Part shown: piece by piece, positions 58,400-64,000 of the stretch | Layout of the letters: each line of letters begins with the position of its first letter | How positions within the stretch are numbered: position 1 is the first letter of the stretch | From: Nitrosospira briensis | Lineage (GTDB): Bacteria; Pseudomonadota; Gammaproteobacteria; Burkholderiales; Nitrosomonadaceae | DNA length: 64,000 bases | Assembly: GCF_900115125.1 (NCBI RefSeq) | Contig: NZ_FOVJ01000003.1 | Location: 124,001 to 188,000 of the forward strand | Direction: 5' to 3' | The notes under the pieces: generated by a model | The model's input: only the letters and a program-made list of their open reading frames with translations | Database searches by the model: none | What the model was told of the DNA's origin: nothing | Made by a program: the position numbers and the translations under genes

Positions 58400-59407
58400 A
58401 TGTACCGATCATACTACGGCTTCAACGCCAAGCCGTTTCAATTGAAACCGGACCCGCATTTCTTCTTTGGCAGCACGGGCCATAAACGTGCGATGGCCTA
58501 TCTCGAATACGGGCTGTCACAGGGCGAAGGTTTTATCGTCATTACCGGAGAAGTTGGCGCCGGTAAAACTACACTGATGCGCAATCTTTTCCGGAAGCTG
58601 GAATCCGAGAAGATCGTTGCCGCCCAAATCGTCAATACTAACCTGGACTCTGACGATACATTGAAGATGGTGGCGGCAGCGTTCGGGTTGGCCGTGCCCC
58701 ATGGAAACGCAGGGAAGGCTTCCCTGCTGATCGGACTCGAACAGTTTTTTCGCCAATGTGATCAGCAAGGAAAGCGCGCGCTTCTGGTGGTGGATGAGGC
58801 ACAGAATCTCTCTTCGCGCACCATAGAAGAGTTGAGAATGCTCTCCAATTTTCAAACGGATGATAAGCCACTGTTACAGACCTTCCTGCTGGGGCAACCC
58901 GAGTTCCGGAAAACCATGCTCAGCAGCGAGATGCAGCAGTTGCGGCAAAGAGTGACCGCAACCTATCACCTCGGGCCCATGGATTTGGTGGAAACGCGAG
59001 CTTATATCGAGCACAGGTTAAAGACCGCGGGCTGGAACGGCGATCCGTCTTTTGACGATGACGCCTTTGCGGAAATACATATTTATACGGATGGCATTCC
59101 CCGTAGGATCAACGCATTGTGCGACCGCCTCTTGCTCATGGGCTACCTGGAGCAATTGCACAACTTCGGCAGCTCCGCGGTCACCGACGTCATTCGCGAT
59201 ATTCAGCATGAGTTCGATATGTCCGTTGCCACGGGAGACATTCCGTTCGAAGATGAAACCGCTGCTGATCGGGATAGGGCCGAATCCCTCCTGCGGTTGG
59301 AGGAGATGGCCGGCAGGGTGGCGAATCTTGAGGATTCGGTTGTCTCTTTAATGATACTGGTCAAGCGTATACTCTCGCTGGCTGATGTGAGCAAGAGGCT
59401 TCGGTAG
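58400..59407 (+). CDS. XrtA/PEP-CTERM-associated ATPase (ExeA-like AAA)
   Basis: This 335-residue ATPase opens with YRSYYGFNAKPFQLKPDPHF, then has Walker A (GEVGAGKTT, residues 50-58), Walker B (ALLVVDEAQNLS, near residue 127) and the TFLLGQPEFRKTM and IPRRINALCDRLLLMGYLE segments. It belongs to the ExeA/GspA-like AAA family seen in PEP-CTERM loci (known to me as TIGR03015). It may power assembly of the export complex. It starts 12 bp after the barrel gene. Confidence 0.9.
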   Translation: MYRSYYGFNAKPFQLKPDPHFFFGSTGHKRAMAYLEYGLSQGEGFIVITGEVGAGKTTLMRNLFRKLESEKIVAAQIVNTNLDSDDTLKMVAAAFGLAVPHGNAGKASLLIGLEQFFRQCDQQGKRALLVVDEAQNLSSRTIEELRMLSNFQTDDKPLLQTFLLGQPEFRKTMLSSEMQQLRQRVTATYHLGPMDLVETRAYIEHRLKTAGWNGDPSFDDDAFAEIHIYTDGIPRRINALCDRLLLMGYLEQLHNFGSSAVTDVIRDIQHEFDMSVATGDIPFEDETAADRDRAESLLRLEEMAGRVANLEDSVVSLMILVKRILSLADVSKRLR

Positions 59408-59555
59408 GAAAAGACCAAATGTGCATCTTCACGCAAGTTATGCCATTCACCGGTTACATTCAGGGTTGGCGGATGGCAGGAATCGCAGGCACCGCTTCGC
59501 ATGGAGAAATGAGTGCAGAGTTACTTGTTTCGCCTGGGCGATGCGAGATGTTCAA

Positions 59556-60404
59556 ATGAATCCGTTACCGATCCGCAACGCCATGACGGTCGATGTCGAG
59601 GATTATTTTCAAGTTTCTGCTTTTGCGCCTCATATTTCACGGGAATCCTGGACATCCATATCCTGCCGGGTGGAATTCAATATAGACCGGATCCTTGCCT
59701 TGCTCGATGAGGAAGGCGCCCAGGCGACCTTTTTCACTCTGGGATGGATCGCCGACCGTTACCCGGCAATGGTCAAACGAATTGTCGCAAGCGGCCACGA
59801 GCTCGCAAGTCATGGATGGGCTCACCAGCGCGTCTCGGATCAAGAGCCCCATGAATTCCGCGATGATATAACCCGAAGCAAAATGCTACTGGAGGATATC
59901 GGCGGTCAGCAGGTGATCGGGTATCGGGCGCCCAGCTTTTCCATAGGCCGCCATAATCAGTGGGCCCTGGATCTGCTTCAAGAGGCCGGCTACCGCTACA
60001 GTTCCAGCATTTATCCAATTCAGCACGACCATTACGGTATACCCGATGCACCGCGCTTCGCCTATTATCCGCGCGATAGTGATCTGCTTGAAGTGCCGAT
60101 CACTACGATGCGGGTGTTCAAGCGGAATATTCCGGCTGGAGGCGGCGGCTATTTCCGGCTATGGCCTTATCCTGTTTCGCGATGGTTTCTGCAGAGATTG
60201 AACCGGCTTGAAAAACGTTCCGCCATCTTTTATTTCCATCCCTGGGAGATCGACCATCAGCAGCCACGCCAGAAGGGTATCAGCATGAAAACGCGCTTTC
60301 GTCATTACCATAATCTTCATCGCATGGAAGATCGGGTGAGGGCGCTTACCCGCGATTTCAAGTGGGATCGCGTGGATCGGATATTTCTGGAACGGCATGC
60401 ATGA
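59556..60404 (+). CDS. XrtA-associated polysaccharide deacetylase (CE4)
   Basis: The start MNPLPIRNAMTVDVEDYFQV gives 282 residues; an earlier frame start at 59421 adds unlike sequence. Motifs are TVDVEDYF (metal/catalytic Asp and Glu), HELASHGWAHQRV (HxxxH ligands) and YRAPSFSIGR. It fits the PEP-CTERM-type deacetylase family I know as TIGR03006 and would de-N-acetylate the exopolysaccharide. Its stop overlaps the start of the next gene (ATGA), which shows operon structure. Confidence 0.9.
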   Translation: MNPLPIRNAMTVDVEDYFQVSAFAPHISRESWTSISCRVEFNIDRILALLDEEGAQATFFTLGWIADRYPAMVKRIVASGHELASHGWAHQRVSDQEPHEFRDDITRSKMLLEDIGGQQVIGYRAPSFSIGRHNQWALDLLQEAGYRYSSSIYPIQHDHYGIPDAPRFAYYPRDSDLLEVPITTMRVFKRNIPAGGGGYFRLWPYPVSRWFLQRLNRLEKRSAIFYFHPWEIDHQQPRQKGISMKTRFRHYHNLHRMEDRVRALTRDFKWDRVDRIFLERHA

Positions 60405-61486
60405 GCTCTGCTATTGATGTGCTCCTGGAGGAGCACAAGGATTCCTCTCTTGTTGCGGAGAAACCGTCTGTTCACCTGCTACAGGCACAGGACGCGAAAC
60501 GATGGGATGAATTCGTATTGGCTTGCCCGGAAGCCACCTTCTTTCACCGGGCCGGCTGGCAAACGGTTATAGAACGCGCCTTTGCGCATAAAACCTGGTT
60601 CCTCTTTGCCGAATTACGGGGACACATTCAAGGCGTATTGCCGCTGGCAGAGATCAACAGCCGCGTTTTTGGCCATTCCCTGAGTTCCCTGCCGTTTTGT
60701 GTCTATGGGGGCATTGCCGCTATCTCAGAACCTGCCCGGGAAGCGCTGGATGCGGCTGCTCAAGAGCTGGCGTCGCGGCTGGGGGTGGATTATCTGGAAT
60801 ACCGGAACGTAAAAACGCTGCACCTCGACTGGCCCGGGAAGGATCTGTATGTGACCTTCCGCAAGGAAATATTGCCGGAAATTGAGCAGAACATGCAGGC
60901 GATTCCGCGGAAGCAGCGGGCAATGGTACGCAAGGGCATCAAGGGTGGACTGGAAAGTACCGTAGATACGGGCATCGAGCGCTTTTTCTCAGCCTATTCG
61001 GCAAGCGTGCATCGCCTTGGAACGCCGGTTTTCTCGAAAAGGTATTTCCGCCTCCTTGAAGAAGTGTTTACTGATGATTGCGAGCTCATGATTATCACGA
61101 AGGAAGGACGTATCATAAGCGGTGTCATGAGCTTTTATTTTCGTGATGAAGTTTTGCCTTATTACGGGGGCGGGACCAGCGACGCTCGGGATGTGGCGGG
61201 AAACGATTTCATGTATTGGGAACTGATGCGGCGCGCTTGTGAAAGAGGCTATAAAACCTTTGATTTTGGACGCAGCAAACGTAACTCCGGCTCTTTCGAT
61301 TTCAAGAAGAATTGGGGATTCGAGCCACAACCCCTCCATTACGAATATCAGCTTCACCGGGCCGAAGCCGTACCTGACAATAATCCCCTTAATCCTAAAT
61401 ATCAGCTCTTCATCAAGGCATGGCGAAAACTTCCCCTTTCGCTGGCGAATCTTGTCGGCCCTCATATCGTAAGAAATCTTGGTTAG
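60401..61486 (+). CDS. PEP-CTERM-associated FemAB-family protein
   Basis: The start at 60401 overlaps the deacetylase stop as ATGA, giving 361 residues. The protein has VHLLQAQDAKRWDEFVLACP, AEINSRVFGHSLSSLPFCVY, RKQRAMVRKGIKGGL and FDFGRSKRNSGSFDFKKNWG. These fit the FemAB-related XrtA family I know as TIGR03019, a GNAT-like pair that may add an amino acid or acyl group to the polysaccharide. Two other FemAB-like genes occur in the window at 17.9 kb and 47.8 kb. Confidence 0.9.
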   Translation: MSSAIDVLLEEHKDSSLVAEKPSVHLLQAQDAKRWDEFVLACPEATFFHRAGWQTVIERAFAHKTWFLFAELRGHIQGVLPLAEINSRVFGHSLSSLPFCVYGGIAAISEPAREALDAAAQELASRLGVDYLEYRNVKTLHLDWPGKDLYVTFRKEILPEIEQNMQAIPRKQRAMVRKGIKGGLESTVDTGIERFFSAYSASVHRLGTPVFSKRYFRLLEEVFTDDCELMIITKEGRIISGVMSFYFRDEVLPYYGGGTSDARDVAGNDFMYWELMRRACERGYKTFDFGRSKRNSGSFDFKKNWGFEPQPLHYEYQLHRAEAVPDNNPLNPKYQLFIKAWRKLPLSLANLVGPHIVRNLG

Positions 61487-61490
61487 TTAA

Positions 61491-62696
61491 ATGCGGGAAC
61501 TTCTCTATCTTGTCCACCGCATTCCCTACCCTCCGAACAAGGGCGACAAAATAAGGTCTTACCATCTCCTGAAACACCTGAGCCAGCGTTATCACGTTCA
61601 TCTGGGTACCTTTATTGATGACGAGAACGACCGGAAATATCTTGAGAAAGTCAAAAGTCTTTGCAAGGAAACCTGTTTCGTCAGTCTCCACCCAACGATA
61701 GCCCGCATGCGCAGCCTCTCCGGTCTATTTACCGGGCAGCCTCTCACCTTGCCCTACTACCATGATAAACGTTTGCAGGCATGGGTAAACAATGTGCTCG
61801 AAACCCGGCCTCTCAAAAATATTCTGATCTTCTCATCGGCCATGGCGCAATATGTCAGTCATGCGGGTCACATTAATCGGGTAATGGATTTCGTGGACAT
61901 CGACTCGGATAAATGGATGCAATATGCGGCGACCAAGACGTGGCCGATGAGCTGGGTCTATCGGCGCGAGTCAAGATTGCTGCTCGACTACGAAAGGCGG
62001 GTCGTTAAGGATTTTGACAGCGCGACTTTTGTTTCCGAGACAGAAGCCGATCTATTCAGGCGGCTCGTGCCGGACGCTGCAACAAAAGTAACCTATTTCA
62101 ATAACGGCGTGGACGCTGATTATTTTTCGCCGCAGAATAGTTACGCTAATCCCTACCCGGCCGGTACAAACACGCTGATCTTCGTGGGAGCCATGGATTA
62201 TTGGGCCAACATCGATGCTGTAGTATGGTTTTCGCGCAGCGTCTTTCCGGCCATTCGCGCCCAGTCGCCCGGGCTTGAGTTTTATATTGTCGGCGCCCGT
62301 CCAACCGCAGCGGTGCTGGCCTTGTCGAGCCTCCCTGGTGTCACCGTAACCGGTTCGGTGCCGGACGTCCGGCCCTATCTGACTTACGCAGCCCTGGCTG
62401 TGGCGCCGCTCCGCATCGCCCGCGGAATACAGAATAAGGTGTTGGAAGCCATGGCAATGGAAAAGATCGTCATCGCTTCTCCCCAGGCGATGGAGGGAAT
62501 AAACGCCTTCCCCGGTCAGGAACTGGTGGTGGCTAACGACGCAGGCGATTTTATTCGCCGCATCATAACGCTGCTTCAGGACGTACCACACCATGCAATC
62601 GGCCATGCTGCGCGGGCGCGGGTCCTGGATGATTACAGCTGGAATAAAAGCCTTGGGCAAATCGACGTGCTCCTGTTACAGCCAGAGGCAAGTTGA
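61491..62696 (+). CDS. XrtA-associated glycosyltransferase (stp1 type)
   Basis: This 401-residue GT-B enzyme starts LLYLVHRIPYPPNKGDKIRS and has VSETEADLFRRL, YFNNGVDADYFSP, LIFVGAMDYWANID and VAPLRIARGIQNKVLEAMAM with the catalytic-type Glu. It fits the PEP-CTERM/EpsH1 sugar-transferase family I know as TIGR03087. It acts in the cytoplasm on the growing lipid-linked sugar. It starts 4 bp after the FemAB gene. Confidence 0.92.
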   Translation: MRELLYLVHRIPYPPNKGDKIRSYHLLKHLSQRYHVHLGTFIDDENDRKYLEKVKSLCKETCFVSLHPTIARMRSLSGLFTGQPLTLPYYHDKRLQAWVNNVLETRPLKNILIFSSAMAQYVSHAGHINRVMDFVDIDSDKWMQYAATKTWPMSWVYRRESRLLLDYERRVVKDFDSATFVSETEADLFRRLVPDAATKVTYFNNGVDADYFSPQNSYANPYPAGTNTLIFVGAMDYWANIDAVVWFSRSVFPAIRAQSPGLEFYIVGARPTAAVLALSSLPGVTVTGSVPDVRPYLTYAALAVAPLRIARGIQNKVLEAMAMEKIVIASPQAMEGINAFPGQELVVANDAGDFIRRIITLLQDVPHHAIGHAARARVLDDYSWNKSLGQIDVLLLQPEAS

Positions 62697-62754
62697 TCAA
62701 CCAGGATTGATAAAACGTGCAAAACAGATTTTCAGCTGCCGGAAATAACAGGGT

Positions 62755-64000
62755 ATGAATGCGCAAATGCCGCAAAAAATTGTGGATGATGCGCCGGTAG
62801 CGATAGACCAGCAAAAGGTGAAGATGGTCACGCTGCTCACACTCGCGACCGTCGCGGTAATCCTGATCGCCTACCATGAAACCACCTGGTCCATGGTTTC
62901 GATCTGGAACCGGTCCGAAACATTTGCCCATGGTTTTCTAATTTTTCCGTTCAGTGCCTACCTTATATGGGTACGACGCAAGCATCTCGGCAAGCTTTCT
63001 TCTCAGCCAAACTTCCTGGCTCTGCTGGCGCTTGGTGGCCTGGGTTTTTGCTGGTTGCTGGCGACCCTTTCCAGTGTTCAGGTATTTGCACAATTTTTCC
63101 TGATTGCAATGATTCCTGCCACGGTCTGGGCGATTTGGGGGAACCGGATGGTGCGGGCGCTTGCCTTTCCGTTGACTTATCTCCTGCTTGCGGTACCTTT
63201 TGGTGACGGGTTGATCCTGCCCCTGATAGACTTTACCGCTGATTTTACCGTAACGGCACTTCAGTGGACCGGCATTCCTGTTTATCGCGAAGGTAATTTC
63301 TTTTCCATTCCGAGCGGAAATTGGTCTGTAGTGGAAGCATGCAGCGGCCTGCGCTACCTGATCGCATCTTTCACACTGGGTACGCTTTACGCCTACCTGA
63401 CATATCGGAGTTTGAGTCGCCGCGCGGGGTTTATTGCAATGTCGGTGATTGTGCCCATCATTGCCAATGGTGTTCGGGCCTACCTGATTGTTATGACCGG
63501 GCACCTGAGCGACATGCAGATGGCTGTTGGCATCGATCATCTGATCTATGGCTGGATATTCTTTGGCTTCGTGATGTTGTTGTTATTCTGGATAGGCTCC
63601 TTCTGGCGCGAGGATGACGAGGAGTTCGATAGCAGTAGCACCGGTGTTGCAGCCGGGTTGCAGCCTGAAGCTGAGTTCAATTCGGACAAGGCGCCATTGA
63701 AGAGCACGGTTTCCGCCGCTGGCGCCGTCCTTGCTGTTGCCTTCATTTGGCCTGTATACGCCAGTTACCTGGAGCGCGAGTATTCCGGTGCCACGGACCC
63801 GGCATCGGGGATCGAAGTCCCCCGCCGACGTGGAGAATGGGAGCCCGGCGCGAGCCTTGTCTCTGACTGGAAGCCTGAATATACAGGTGCCACTGCCCAG
63901 TTGCTGCAAAATTACCGGAACGGAAAAGGATCGGTGGATCTTCACATCAATTATTACCGCAATCAGCAGCAGGGAGCGGAGTTGATCAGCTCGCAAAACG
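62755..64000 (+). CDS. xrtA: Exosortase A, fused to an EpsI-type domain (partial, runs off right edge)
   Basis: XrtA is a membrane transpeptidase-like enzyme that processes PEP-CTERM proteins. The frame from 62755 has no stop in the window. Eight or so membrane helices carry the catalytic triad C196 (VEACSGLRY), R241 (NGVRAYL) and H262 (VGIDHLIYGW). After residue about 320 the sequence becomes soluble (IEVPRRRGEWEPGASLVSDW, then YRNGKGSVDLHINYY), which fits the EpsI/DUF3485 domain often fused to XrtA. The last residue is at the window edge. No PEP-CTERM substrate is seen in the window. Confidence 0.92.
   Translation, partial: MNAQMPQKIVDDAPVAIDQQKVKMVTLLTLATVAVILIAYHETTWSMVSIWNRSETFAHGFLIFPFSAYLIWVRRKHLGKLSSQPNFLALLALGGLGFCWLLATLSSVQVFAQFFLIAMIPATVWAIWGNRMVRALAFPLTYLLLAVPFGDGLILPLIDFTADFTVTALQWTGIPVYREGNFFSIPSGNWSVVEACSGLRYLIASFTLGTLYAYLTYRSLSRRAGFIAMSVIVPIIANGVRAYLIVMTGHLSDMQMAVGIDHLIYGWIFFGFVMLLLFWIGSFWREDDEEFDSSSTGVAAGLQPEAEFNSDKAPLKSTVSAAGAVLAVAFIWPVYASYLEREYSGATDPASGIEVPRRRGEWEPGASLVSDWKPEYTGATAQLLQNYRNGKGSVDLHINYYRNQQQGAELISSQN

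Overview
The window looks like chromosomal DNA of an ammonia-oxidising betaproteobacterium of the Nitrosospira/Nitrosomonas type. This is inferred from the beta-type F1Fo ATP synthase operon, a nadE-glnB pair, a full exosortase A (XrtA/PEP-CTERM) exopolysaccharide locus, a large trehalose/alpha-glucan cluster and moderate GC content. No 16S rRNA or ammonia-oxidation gene is present, so the genus is not proven. I found no tRNA, rRNA or CRISPR array, and no intact mobile element; one short transposase-like remnant is suggested near 1.3 kb.

Layout. Region 1-9.4 kb is a surface-glycan block: a polytopic GT-C-like membrane protein cut by the left edge, GT4 and GT2 glycosyltransferases, a PAPS-dependent-type sulfotransferase, APS kinase (cysC), an exosortase-A-associated O-ligase, a polysaccharide deacetylase and a DUF3565-DUF1971 fusion. 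Region 9.5-10.5 kb holds an exported protein of unknown function. Region 10.6-17.8 kb is the atpIBEFHAGDC operon with a good sigma70 promoter and a clear terminator. Region 17.9-22.8 kb holds a FemAB-like acyltransferase, glmU and glmS, which supply UDP-GlcNAc. Region 23.1-38.2 kb is an alpha-glucan/trehalose cluster: a TreS-maltokinase fusion whose kinase half has lost a key motif, treZ, a giant MalQ-TreY fusion, glgX and a GH15 glucosidase. Region 38.4-45.4 kb holds a nuclease-like unknown protein, a voltage-sensor-type ion channel, a split MacAB-like exporter and an M48 protease with TPR repeats. Region 45.6-52.7 kb is housekeeping (glnB, nadE, a FemAB-like protein, a Nudix hydrolase, amidase, tsaE, queG). 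Region 53.1-64 kb is the core XrtA exopolysaccharide operon, ending in xrtA itself, which runs off the right edge.

How it fits together. The right-hand operon encodes polysaccharide export, chain-length control, tyrosine kinase, outer-membrane barrel, ATPase, deacetylase, FemAB, glycosyltransferase and exosortase. The left-hand block adds the XrtA-associated ligase, further glycosyltransferases and a possible sulfation module (CysC making PAPS for the neighbouring sulfotransferase). Together they suggest a modified, possibly sulfated, exopolysaccharide or glycoprotein matrix. The trehalose cluster would interconvert glycogen/maltodextrin and trehalose by both the TreY-TreZ and TreS routes.

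The most notable points are the degenerate maltokinase motif in the TreS fusion, a one-base frameshift in the polysaccharide chain-length gene that can be repaired by adding a single G, the MalQ-TreY fusion, sigma54-like sites upstream of glnB and of the GT2 gene, and a small uncharacterised ORF coupled to the tyrosine kinase start.
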